Part shown: piece by piece, positions 1-7,047 of the stretch
Layout: each line of letters begins with the position of its first letter
Position numbering within the stretch: the stretch's first letter is position 1
Assembly (NCBI GenBank): GCA_023439605.1
Contig: JAEXNS010000079.1
Span: 1 to 10,672, forward strand
DNA: 10,672 bases
Direction: 5' to 3'
Source: Bacillota bacterium
Lineage (GTDB): Bacteria; Bacillota; Clostridia; Oscillospirales; Ruminococcaceae
Translations under genes and position numbers: made by a program
Notes under the pieces: generated by a model
Database searches by the model: none
Seen by the model: the letters and a program-made list of their open reading frames with translations, nothing else
What the model was told of the DNA's origin: nothing

Positions 1-807
1 GGCTCAGACCCTGCAGCTGTTGTTTTTGATGCTATTTCAGCTGCAAAAGCAAGAAATAGTGATGTGCTAATTGTAGATACTGCAGGAAGATTACATAATA
101 AGAAAAACTTGATGGCTGAATTGGCGAAAATAATCAGAATCATAACACAGCAATCTGAAAATTCTTCAAAAGAAATTCTACTTGTCTTAGATGCAACTAC
201 AGGACAAAATGCAGTAAATCAAGCCAGATTATTTAAAGAAGTTGCAGAAATAACAGGTATTGTACTTACAAAGTTAGATGGTACAGCTAAAGGCGGCATA
301 GTAATATCAATAAAAAACGAACTAGATATTCCTGTTAAGCTAGTTGGGCTAGGTGAAAAAATAGATGATTTACAAGATTTTAGCAGTAAGGATTTTGTAA
401 ATGCATTATTTGGTGATAGTTTAACTAAGGAAGCAAATGAAAAAGTTGCAGATTATCAAGATGAAGTTATTGAAGAAGTTGCAGCTAATGAAAATGAAGA
501 AGGTTTTCATTTAAATGAGTATGATGATTTAGAAGAAAAACAAGAATTAAGTGACAGTTTTGAAGAAAAAGTTGTTGATGTAGTTAAACAAGAAATTGAT
601 GAATCAGTTGATAATGTTGTAGAAGTTAACAAATTTGATATTTATGACGAAATTGAGTTACCAGAAAACGAAATAATTAATGAAGTTTTTGAAGAAAGTT
701 TAGATGAAGAAGAACAAGTAGAAGAGGATGAATTAGAAGAAAAAGAAACTGAAAACGTTAAAAAGAAAAAATTTGGTTTCGGTTGGTTTAAAAAGAAGAA
801 AAAATAA
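1..807 (+). CDS. ftsY: Signal recognition particle receptor FtsY, 3' part (5' end outside window), with unusual acidic C-terminal tail
   Basis: The frame is open from base 1, so the gene begins upstream of the window. FtsY is the SRP-receptor GTPase that docks ribosome-SRP complexes at the membrane translocon. The visible part is the second half of the NG domain: GSDPAAVVFDA, then the G3 motif DTAGR (nt 76-90), then G4 TKLD followed by GTAKGG (about nt 268-297), then the closing LVGLGEKIDDLQDF and FVNALFG segment (to about nt 414). Most FtsY proteins end within a few residues of this point. Here about 128 more residues follow (nt 421-804), extremely rich in Glu and Asp, and the last 16 residues are basic and aromatic (VKKKKFGFGWFKKKKK). 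The GTG at 64 is internal, not a start. Stop TAA at 805-807; rdgB starts 20 bp later, so probably co-transcribed. Family call is certain; the role of the tail is unknown. Confidence 0.96.
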   Translation, partial: GSDPAAVVFDAISAAKARNSDVLIVDTAGRLHNKKNLMAELAKIIRIITQQSENSSKEILLVLDATTGQNAVNQARLFKEVAEITGIVLTKLDGTAKGGIVISIKNELDIPVKLVGLGEKIDDLQDFSSKDFVNALFGDSLTKEANEKVADYQDEVIEEVAANENEEGFHLNEYDDLEEKQELSDSFEEKVVDVVKQEIDESVDNVVEVNKFDIYDEIELPENEIINEVFEESLDEEEQVEEDELEEKETENVKKKKFGFGWFKKKKK

Positions 808-827
808 TAGTAAATTTAGGTGATTTA

Positions 828-1406
828 ATGAAGTTAGTACTTGCATCAAACAATAAAAATAAATTAGATGAAATAATAAAAATAATGCAACCTTTAGGAT
901 ATGAAGTAATATCACAGTCAGAAGCTGGAATAGATATTGATGTTGAAGAAATAGGTGTTACATTTGAGGAAAATGCTTTATTAAAAGCAAGAGAAATTTA
1001 CAAAATATTAAAATTGCCTGTTATTGCAGATGATAGTGGATTAGAAGTTGATTATTTAAATGGAAAACCAGGCGTATACTCACATAGATATGCGGGAGAA
1101 AATGCAAATGATAGGGATAGATGTGAAAAAATATTATCAGAATTAGCAGGTGTACATGAAGAAAATAGGATTGCTAGATTTGTGGCTGTTATAGTTTTTA
1201 TAGATTCAAATGGTGAAGAATATGTAGCCAAAGGGACATGTGAGGGTAAAATTGCTTATGAAATGATAGGTGAAAATGGTTTTGGTTATGATCCGATTTT
1301 TATTTATAATAAAAAGTCATTTGCTGAAATTTCACAAGTTGAAAAAAATAAAGTTAGTCATCGTTCAAGCGCATTAAAAAATTTAATAAATATTTTGAGG
1401 AGTTAA
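828..1406 (+). CDS. rdgB: XTP/dITP pyrophosphatase (Ham1/RdgB family)
   Basis: This cytosolic enzyme hydrolyses non-canonical purine nucleotides (XTP, dITP/ITP) to the monophosphate plus pyrophosphate, keeping deaminated bases out of DNA and RNA. The 192-residue length is normal. Family motifs are complete: the N-terminal substrate loop SNNKNK (residues 7-12), the acidic metal-binding stretch ADDSGLEVD with DDSG at 68-71, GKPGVYSHRYAG (79-90), GFGYDPIF (151-158) and the C-terminal SHRSSAL (177-183). An AGGTGA Shine-Dalgarno at 818-823 sits 4 nt before ATG 828, which fixes the start. It lies between ftsY and yhbY and its 3' end carries the ribosome-binding site of yhbY, so the two are probably translated from one mRNA. 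Confidence 0.97.
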   Translation: MKLVLASNNKNKLDEIIKIMQPLGYEVISQSEAGIDIDVEEIGVTFEENALLKAREIYKILKLPVIADDSGLEVDYLNGKPGVYSHRYAGENANDRDRCEKILSELAGVHEENRIARFVAVIVFIDSNGEEYVAKGTCEGKIAYEMIGENGFGYDPIFIYNKKSFAEISQVEKNKVSHRSSALKNLINILRS

Positions 1407-1409
1407 TTT

Positions 1410-1697
1410 ATGTTAACAAGTAAGCAAAGAGCAAAATTAAGAGGAATGGCAAGTACTATGGATACTATTTTTCAATTAGGAAAGGGTGGAATACAAGAAA
1501 ATTTTATTATCCAAATAAATGATGCACTTAGAGTTAGGGAATTAATAAAAATAAAGGTTTTAGAGAATTCTGGATATGATGTCAAATCAGCTGCAATTGA
1601 AATTGCTGAAAAAACAGATTCAGAAGTAGTTAACGTTATAGGATCAAAAATTGTACTTTACAAACGAAATAAAAAAGATCCTGTAATAGAAATATAG
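1410..1697 (+). CDS. yhbY: YhbY-type CRM-domain RNA-binding protein
   Basis: A 95-residue single CRM-domain protein. The family binds RNA and associates with pre-50S ribosomal particles, so a role in large-subunit assembly is inferred. Visible features are the N-terminal LTSKQRAKLR (residues 2-11), the GKGG RNA-binding loop (24-27), the central helix RVRELIKIKVLENSG and the closing strand VNVIGSKIVLYK (about 74-85). The start ATG at 1410 follows a GAGGAG Shine-Dalgarno at 1397-1402, which overlaps the last codons of rdgB (stop at 1404-1406). The TAG stop (1695-1697) overlaps the AGGTG of nadD. In Bacillus subtilis yhbY also sits directly before nadD and yqeK, so that trio is conserved here. 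Confidence 0.94.
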   Translation: MLTSKQRAKLRGMASTMDTIFQLGKGGIQENFIIQINDALRVRELIKIKVLENSGYDVKSAAIEIAEKTDSEVVNVIGSKIVLYKRNKKDPVIEI

Positions 1698-1705
1698 GTG
1701 TTATT

Positions 1706-2302
1706 ATGTCTAGATTAGGACTTTTAGGTGGAAGTTTTAATCCTATTCACAATGGTCACATATATCTTGCAAGTACAGTAAAAAAGGAATTGAATTTAGA
1801 TAAAATTTTAATTATTCCTTCAAACATTACTCCAAATAAAAATTGTAAAGATTTTGTTCCAAGTGAAGATCGTCTAAATATGTGCAAATTATCAATTGAA
1901 GAAAAAACAGATTTTGAAGTTTTAGATTATGAAATAAATAAAGAACAAATAAGCTATACAATTTTAACCATAGAGTACTTAAGAAAAAAATATAGGTTAG
2001 ATGAATTTTATTTGATAATAGGCAGTGATATGTTTTTATCTTTTGATAAATGGTATAGGTATAAAGATATCTTAAAGGAAGTAATATTAGTTTTTATGCT
2101 TAGAAGTGATGAGGATATTAATAAAATTAACGATCAAATCAATAAATTGAGCAAATATGGGGCAATAAGATTTATAGAAATTCAACCATATATTGTTTCT
2201 TCAACGGAAATTCGTGAAAAAATAAAAAAATGCGAAAATTTTTCTTGCTATTTACCTGAAAAAGTTGTACAATATATAAGATTGAAAAAATTATATCAAT
2301 AA
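1706..2302 (+). CDS. nadD: Nicotinate-nucleotide adenylyltransferase
   Basis: NadD transfers AMP from ATP to nicotinic acid mononucleotide, giving deamido-NAD, the step before NAD synthetase. The 198-residue protein shows the nucleotidyltransferase signature GGSFNPIHNGH (residues 8-18, with H15 and H18 as the ATP-binding histidines), the GSDMF motif (106-110) and the second ATP-binding signature SSTEIR (165-170), followed by the usual terminal LPEKVVQYI. Start ATG 1706 is supported by AGGTG at 1696-1700, overlapping the yhbY stop. The next gene, yqeK, follows within about 30 bp, the standard Firmicutes pairing. No odd features. Confidence 0.97.
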   Translation: MSRLGLLGGSFNPIHNGHIYLASTVKKELNLDKILIIPSNITPNKNCKDFVPSEDRLNMCKLSIEEKTDFEVLDYEINKEQISYTILTIEYLRKKYRLDEFYLIIGSDMFLSFDKWYRYKDILKEVILVFMLRSDEDINKINDQINKLSKYGAIRFIEIQPYIVSSTEIREKIKKCENFSCYLPEKVVQYIRLKKLYQ

Positions 2303-2321
2303 AATTTTAATGCAAATAAAT

Positions 2322-2336
2322 GTGGTGTATAAATTG
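2322..2336 (+). promoter_or_regulatory. Ribosome-binding site and TTG start deciding the yqeK N-terminus
   Basis: GTGGTG (2322-2327) is followed after 6 nt by TTG (2334-2336). The upstream ATG at 2310 is preceded only by AT-rich sequence (TCAATAAAATTTTA), without a purine-rich site. The same GGTG core is used by rdgB, nadD and rsfS in this window. This favours the TTG, but GTG codons at 2322 and 2325 are part of the same motif and ATG 2310 remains possible. Confidence 0.5.
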
Positions 2337-2924
2337 TTAAATGTTGAAGAGATTAAGACTTTATTAAAGAATAGATTATCAAAAAAAAGGTTTATTCATT
2401 CTTTAAACGTTGCTGATGAATGCGTAAAGTTAGCAGCTGTTTATAAAGAGGATATTTCAAAAGCTTATTTGGCGGGGCTTATACATGATATATGTAAGGA
2501 AATGCCTGGTGATGAAATGTATGAATTGGTTATAAAAAGTAATCTTGCAGTGGATAAATGTGAACTTTTATCCAAATCTTTATGGCACGCAATAGCTGGA
2601 GCTTATTTTATAAAAGAAAATTTAGAAATAAATGATTTTGATGTAATAAATGCAGTTAGATTTCACACAGTAGGCAGGGCTTCTATGTCTAGGCTAGAAG
2701 AAATATTTTATTTAGGAGATTTGATTTCCATGGATAGGACATATAAAGATGTTACTAAATTAAGAAAATATGCTTATTGTGATATTGATAAAGCTATTTT
2801 TATGGCACTTTGTTTTTCAATTACAGATGTAATTAAGAGTGAACTTTTTATACCAGTTTCATCTATAGAGGCATATAATAAATATGCAACACTAGTTAAA
2901 AGAAAAGAAAGAGAGAGAATTTAG
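2334..2924 (+). CDS. yqeK: YqeK family HD-domain phosphohydrolase (probable Ap4A hydrolase)
   Basis: A cytosolic HD-domain protein. Studied Firmicutes members hydrolyse diadenosine tetraphosphate symmetrically to ADP; that activity is inferred here by homology. Visible metal-site motifs are RFIHSLNV with H22, LAGLIHDICKEMP with the HD pair at 51-52, LWHAIAGAYF, AVRFHTVGR, and the later Asp in YLGDLISMDR. I chose TTG 2334 as start (196 residues). It lies 6 nt after GTGGTG (2322-2327), matching the GGTG-type sites of nadD and rdgB, and it puts LNVEEI at the N-terminus like the MNREE start of B. subtilis YqeK. The in-frame ATG at 2310 (204 residues) has no visible Shine-Dalgarno but cannot be excluded. 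TAG stop at 2922-2924 lies 1 nt before the next ATG. Confidence 0.93.
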   Translation: MLNVEEIKTLLKNRLSKKRFIHSLNVADECVKLAAVYKEDISKAYLAGLIHDICKEMPGDEMYELVIKSNLAVDKCELLSKSLWHAIAGAYFIKENLEINDFDVINAVRFHTVGRASMSRLEEIFYLGDLISMDRTYKDVTKLRKYAYCDIDKAIFMALCFSITDVIKSELFIPVSSIEAYNKYATLVKRKERERI

Positions 2925-2925
2925 T

Positions 2926-4038
2926 ATGGCAACAAAAAAAAGATATAGAAAAATGACTAAGGGAGAAAGATTTATAGTCGTTTTAGTTACTATTTTAGCA
3001 TTATTATTAAGTTACATGCTTATAAAACCTATTCTGCAGACGTGGAAACCTTTTAGTTCAGCACAGAGTGTACTTAATGCTGATAATAGCTATTATGCAA
3101 TGCAGGAGGATGTAAAGGAAGAAGACTTACAACATGGATTAGAATTAGAGCAAATTATACAAGGTCAATATACAATTTTATGTTTGGGTATGGACGAAGA
3201 GGGTTTAAATACAGATGTAATGATGCTTGCTTTATTTGATCTAGCAGGAGGTAAGTTAAATATACTTCAATTGCCAAGAGATACATATGTTGCCGGATAC
3301 ACAAATTCTGAAACAGGTAAGTTAAACAGTGTATATTCTCAAGGTACATTGGGTTATGATTCTATAAATAATGTGGTTGAAACTGTAAAAAACATGTTTG
3401 GCATACCAATAGATAGTTTTATGGCAATTAACTGTAATGATATTCCGCCAGTTGTGGATGCAATGGGTGGAATACCAATAAATGTACCTGAACAAATCAT
3501 TTATGAAGCTGATAAGGTAATTGAGGCAGGAGAGCAAGTTATAAATGGTCAGCAGTCAGAATGGTTTGTTAGATTTAGACATGATTATTTACAAGGTGAT
3601 ATAGGTAGAATGAAGGCACAGAGAATGTTTTTAGCTGCTGCTATGCAAAAAGTTAAGAACTTAGGAACTACAAAGGTAATGAAACTATTTCCTACTTTTC
3701 AAAAGTATTTAATTTCTGATTTGGAATTAGGCGAAATTGGTAAACTATCTGATTTTGCACAAACAGTAACTATGGATAATGTCACTGTGAGAATGTTACC
3801 TGGTGAAGATGTGGATCCTGCAAATTTCAATGGGTATTCTGTGTGGAGTATTCATTTAGAAGAAACAGTAAATACATTAAATACTTATTTTAGACCATAT
3901 CAAGAATATAAGTATGCAGAAGATTTAGATTTAGTTGAATTGCAAAATACTCATGATTATTATGATAATGATCAAAATTCATTTGATGAAATTTTATCTG
4001 GAAATATGGAGTCAATACCTAGAAATCCGGAACAATAA
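2926..4038 (+). CDS. LytR-CpsA-Psr (LCP) family cell-wall glycopolymer transferase
   Basis: LCP proteins are membrane-anchored enzymes that move wall teichoic acid or capsule-type polymers from undecaprenyl pyrophosphate to peptidoglycan on the outer face of the membrane. This 370-residue protein has a short basic N-terminus, one transmembrane segment (about residues 15-36), a linker, and the LCP domain (about 80-245). Recognisable motifs are LGMDEEGLNTDVMML (D97), LQLPRDTYV (R118), INCNDIPPVVDAMGGIPINVP (169-188) and VRFRHDYLQGDIGRMKAQR (215-233). The C-terminal tail is acidic and Asn-rich. Many LCP proteins have an Arg two residues before the first catalytic Asp; here it is Asn (NTD instead of RSD). 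ATG 2926 is 1 nt after the yqeK stop, with only a weak GA-rich site (about 2911-2918), suggesting coupled translation. Which polymer it handles cannot be told. Confidence 0.92.
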   Translation: MATKKRYRKMTKGERFIVVLVTILALLLSYMLIKPILQTWKPFSSAQSVLNADNSYYAMQEDVKEEDLQHGLELEQIIQGQYTILCLGMDEEGLNTDVMMLALFDLAGGKLNILQLPRDTYVAGYTNSETGKLNSVYSQGTLGYDSINNVVETVKNMFGIPIDSFMAINCNDIPPVVDAMGGIPINVPEQIIYEADKVIEAGEQVINGQQSEWFVRFRHDYLQGDIGRMKAQRMFLAAAMQKVKNLGTTKVMKLFPTFQKYLISDLELGEIGKLSDFAQTVTMDNVTVRMLPGEDVDPANFNGYSVWSIHLEETVNTLNTYFRPYQEYKYAEDLDLVELQNTHDYYDNDQNSFDEILSGNMESIPRNPEQ

Positions 4039-4058
4039 TAAAATAAAGAGGTGTTTTA

Positions 4059-4412
4059 ATGAATAAAGATGAAAGAATAAAAACAATTGTAAAAGCTTTA
4101 TACAATAAAAAAGCAGAAGATATAAAGGTTATTGAAATTACAGACTTGACAATTATAGCAGATCATTTTATCATTGCAAATGGTAACAGCACAACACAAA
4201 CAAGAGCACTTGCAGATGAAGTTGATTTTAGAATGTCACAATTAGGAATTAATCCAACTAGAACAGAAGGATATAATGGGTCAAATTGGATTGTGCTAGA
4301 CTATTCAGATATAGTTGTTCATGTATTTTACAAAGAAACAAGAGAATTTTATCAATTAGAAAGATTATGGGCAGATGGTAAAATGATTGATATCACAGAA
4401 TATTGTGAATAA
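4059..4412 (+). CDS. rsfS: Ribosomal silencing factor RsfS
   Basis: RsfS binds ribosomal protein L14 on the 50S subunit and blocks joining of the 30S subunit, lowering translation under nutrient limitation. The 117-residue length is typical. Motifs are ADHFIIANGNSTTQ (about 34-47), TEGYNGSNWIVLDYSDIVVHVF (69-90, the beta-sheet core of the fold) and REFYQLERLWADG (95-107). A GAGGTG site at 4048-4053 precedes ATG 4059. Its place after yqeK and the LCP gene is a conserved Firmicutes arrangement. leuS follows after 38 bp. Confidence 0.96.
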   Translation: MNKDERIKTIVKALYNKKAEDIKVIEITDLTIIADHFIIANGNSTTQTRALADEVDFRMSQLGINPTRTEGYNGSNWIVLDYSDIVVHVFYKETREFYQLERLWADGKMIDITEYCE

Positions 4413-4450
4413 ATATAAAACAAAACTTATAGTGCGAAGGGATATTAGTA

Positions 4451-6700
4451 ATGAATATATATGATTTTTCAGCCATTGAAAGCAAATGGCAAAAGTTTTG
4501 GGATGAAAATAACACTTTTAAAGCAAACAATGATTATTCAAAACCTAAATTCTATGCCTTAGTTGAATTTCCATATCCATCTGGACAGGGGCTGCATATA
4601 GGACATCCACGTCCATATACAGCTATGGATATTGTTTCAAGAAAAAGACGTCTAGAAGGATATAATGTTCTTTTCCCAATGGGATGGGATGCTTTTGGAC
4701 TTCCAACTGAAAATTTTGCAATAAAAAATAAAATTCATCCAGCAATAGTTACAGAAAATAATATAAAAAGATTTAAAAATCAATTAAAGGAACTCGGTCT
4801 TTCTTTTGATTGGGATAGAGAAGTTAATACTACTGATAAGGACTATTATAAATGGACTCAATGGATATTTTTGCAAATGTTTAAAAAAGGGCTTGCTTAT
4901 AAAAAGGAAATGGCAGTAAACTGGTGTACTTCTTGTAAGGTGGTTTTAGCAAATGAAGAAGTAGTTAATGGAGTTTGCGAACGATGTGATGGAGAAGTAG
5001 TAAGAAAAGTTAAATCTCAATGGATGTTAAAAATAACAGAATATGCCGAAAGATTATTAGATGATTTGTCAGAAGTGAATTATTTAGATAAAATAAAAGC
5101 CACACAAGTAAATTGGATTGGTCGTTCTACTGGTGCAGAAGTTGACTTTGAAACATCTGAAGGAGATATACTAAAAATTTATACTACAAGACCAGATACA
5201 TTATTTGGTGCAACTTATATGGTTATTTCGCCAGAACACCCTATTCTAGAAAAATGGGCAAATAGTATTTCAAATTTTGATGAAATAAAAGAATATCAAT
5301 ATAAAGCATCGAAAAAATCGGATTTTGAAAGAACAGAAATAGTCAAAGAGAAAACTGGTGTAAAAATAAATGGTGTAAAAGCTGTTAATCCAGTTAACAA
5401 TAAGAAAATACCTATATTTATTTCAGATTATGTTTTAATGACGTATGGTACAGGTGCTATTATGGCGGTTCCTGGGCATGATACAAGAGACTATGAGTTT
5501 GCAAAAGTGTTTGACTTACCTATAGTAGAAGTTGTAAAGGGTGGAAATATTGAAAAAGAAGCTTTTACAGACTGTGCAACTGGTATTATGGTGAATAGTG
5601 GTTTTCTTGATGATTTATCTGTTGAGGAAGCAAAAGTAAAAATTAAAGAATGGCTTGAAGAAAATAAAAAAGGAACATCTAAAGTAAATTATAAATTACG
5701 TGACTGGGTATTTTCCAGACAAAGGTATTGGGGAGAACCTATACCTATAGTTCATTGTAAAAAATGTGGTTATGTTGCTTTACCAGAAAGCGAACTTCCA
5801 CTTACTTTACCAGAAGTAGATAGTTACATGCCTACAGACAATGGAGAAAGCCCATTATCTACATTAGAAAGCTTTATTAATACTACTTGTCCTACATGTA
5901 AAGGTCCAGCAAAAAGGGAAACAGATACAATGCCACAATGGGCAGGCTCGTCATGGTATTTCTTACGTTATTGTGACAATAAAAATAATGATATGATTGC
6001 TTCAAAAGAGGCTTTAGATTATTGGATGCCTGTAGACTGGTATAATGGTGGAATGGAACATACAACTTTACATTTATTATATTCGAGATTTTGGCATAAA
6101 TTTTTATATGATATAAACGTAACAAGTCAAAAAGAGCCTTATTTACGTCGTACTAGCCATGGATTTATATTAGGGGAAAATGGCGAAAAGATGTCTAAAT
6201 CAAGAGGGAATGTGGTTAACCCAGATGAAGTTATTTCTGAATATGGTGCGGATACATTGAGACTGTTTGAAATGTTTATAGGCGATTTTGAGAAAACTGC
6301 TCCATGGAATAAAAATAGTATCAAGGGTTGTAAGAGATTTCTAGATAGAGTATGGAGTTTACAAGAAAATGTTATAGATGGGGATACTTATCGAAAAGAA
6401 TTAAATACTGTTTTTCACAAAACAATAAAAAAAGTGTCTGAAGATATAGAAACTTTAAAATTTAATACAGCTATAGCTGCAATGATGACTTTATTAAATG
6501 AAATTCTTGAAGTAGGAAATATAAATAAAAAAGAATATTTGGATTTTTTAATTATGTTAAACCCTTTTGCACCACATATAACTGAAGAAATATACCAGAA
6601 CTTACTATTAGAAGACTATTTAAACAAATGTGCATGGGTAAAATATGACGAGGCACAGTGTGTAGATGAAACAATTGAAATTGTTTTACAAATAAATTGA
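4451..6700 (+). CDS. leuS: Leucyl-tRNA synthetase, interrupted by an in-frame TGA near the C-terminus
   Basis: LeuRS activates leucine with ATP and charges tRNA-Leu. The catalytic core is intact: HIGH at residues 49-52, the zinc knuckle WCTSC (158-162) with CERC (176-179), the CP1 editing domain with TTRPDT (245-250) and GTGAIMAVPGHDTRD (333-347, with D347 in the amino-acid-binding editing site), a second Cys cluster (HCKKC and CPTC), MPQWAGSSWYFLRY and KMSKS (580-584). The frame meets TGA at 6698-6700 after 749 residues. Bacillus-type LeuRS has about 800 residues, and translation past the TGA gives 52 more residues and 802 in total, matching the family. The TGA falls at the conserved Gly of the QVNGKVR motif, so GGA to TGA is a single-base change. 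As written, the product lacks most of the C-terminal domain that contacts the tRNA-Leu elbow. Start ATG 4451 follows AAGGG at 4437-4441. Confidence 0.93.
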   Translation: MNIYDFSAIESKWQKFWDENNTFKANNDYSKPKFYALVEFPYPSGQGLHIGHPRPYTAMDIVSRKRRLEGYNVLFPMGWDAFGLPTENFAIKNKIHPAIVTENNIKRFKNQLKELGLSFDWDREVNTTDKDYYKWTQWIFLQMFKKGLAYKKEMAVNWCTSCKVVLANEEVVNGVCERCDGEVVRKVKSQWMLKITEYAERLLDDLSEVNYLDKIKATQVNWIGRSTGAEVDFETSEGDILKIYTTRPDTLFGATYMVISPEHPILEKWANSISNFDEIKEYQYKASKKSDFERTEIVKEKTGVKINGVKAVNPVNNKKIPIFISDYVLMTYGTGAIMAVPGHDTRDYEFAKVFDLPIVEVVKGGNIEKEAFTDCATGIMVNSGFLDDLSVEEAKVKIKEWLEENKKGTSKVNYKLRDWVFSRQRYWGEPIPIVHCKKCGYVALPESELPLTLPEVDSYMPTDNGESPLSTLESFINTTCPTCKGPAKRETDTMPQWAGSSWYFLRYCDNKNNDMIASKEALDYWMPVDWYNGGMEHTTLHLLYSRFWHKFLYDINVTSQKEPYLRRTSHGFILGENGEKMSKSRGNVVNPDEVISEYGADTLRLFEMFIGDFEKTAPWNKNSIKGCKRFLDRVWSLQENVIDGDTYRKELNTVFHKTIKKVSEDIETLKFNTAIAAMMTLLNEILEVGNINKKEYLDFLIMLNPFAPHITEEIYQNLLLEDYLNKCAWVKYDEAQCVDETIEIVLQIN

Positions 6701-6859
6701 AAAGTTAAGTCTAAATTATTAATTTCAATAAATGCCGATAAAGAAGATGTAATTGATTTGGCATTAAAAAATGATAAAATATCAGAAAATTTAGATGGGA
6801 AAACCATAATAAAACAGGTATATGTACCAAATAAGTTAGTGAATTTTGTTGCAAAATAA
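6698..6859 (+). other. leuS: In-frame TGA and the continuing C-terminal domain of leuS (52 codons)
   Basis: After TGA (6698-6700) the same frame continues to TAA at 6857-6859. It encodes KVKSKLLISINADKED, and later LDGKTIIKQVYVPNKLVNFV, which is the recognisable end of bacterial LeuRS (family pattern: NGKVR ... LDGKT.. KVIYVPGKLVN.V). There is no in-frame ATG or Shine-Dalgarno, so independent translation is unlikely. The codons show no further stop or frameshift, so the break is recent, a base-call error, or tolerated by readthrough. The sequence alone cannot choose between these. Confidence 0.9.
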
Positions 6860-6887
6860 CAAATTTGAACTGTGGCGATTTTTTAGC

Positions 6888-6917
6888 TTGACAAAAAACT
6901 CGTAATTATGGTAAAAT
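6888..6917 (+). promoter_or_regulatory. Sigma-A-type promoter for rpsU
   Basis: TTGACA (6888-6893), an 18-nt spacer and TAAAAT (6912-6917). The -35 is a perfect consensus and the -10 differs at one position. It lies just after the end of the leuS frame and reads toward rpsU. The expected transcript start is near 6924, leaving a leader of about 125 nt. Confidence 0.8.
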
Positions 6918-6961
6918 AAATTACAGGTTAAATAATTAATTTTTAAAATTATTTTAATAAA

Positions 6962-7040
6962 AGGTAGACTGACACTTATATTTAATAAATTTTTTATAAG
7001 TGATTTAGTATAAACCTCTGTCTTAGTGGCAAAGGGAGGG
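6962..7040 (+). promoter_or_regulatory. Structured 5' leader of rpsU, possible translational control
   Basis: The leader holds a perfect 8-bp hairpin, CACTTATA (6973-6980) with TATAAGTG (6995-7002) and a 14-nt loop. It can be extended by ACT/AGT (6968-6970 with 7007-7009) and GGT/ACC (6963-6965 with 7014-7016). A second option pairs CCTCT (7015-7019) with GGAGG (7035-7039), inside the rpsU Shine-Dalgarno. The two folds share bases 7015-7016 and so exclude each other. The pairings are read from the sequence; any regulatory role, such as feedback by S21, is inference. I do not recognise a named riboswitch class. Confidence 0.4.
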
Positions 7041-7047
7041 AATTTAG

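Noticed and set aside
4413..4450. T-box or other leader regulating leuS
   Set aside because: The gap to rsfS is only 38 bp, too short for a T-box, and no stem or T-box sequence is seen.
6698..6740. Selenocysteine insertion at the leuS TGA
   Set aside because: The family residue at this position is glycine, not cysteine, and the bases right after the TGA are AT-rich with no SECIS-like hairpin.
6701..6859. The leuS tail as a separate small gene (split LeuRS subunit)
   Set aside because: There is no in-frame start codon or Shine-Dalgarno, and known split LeuRS enzymes are divided elsewhere, in the editing domain region.
6843..6886. Terminator after leuS (TTTGTT/AACAAA hairpin followed by GCGATTTTTTAGC)
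   Set aside because: The stem is only 6 bp with one G-C pair, and the T run is separated from it by more than 10 nt.
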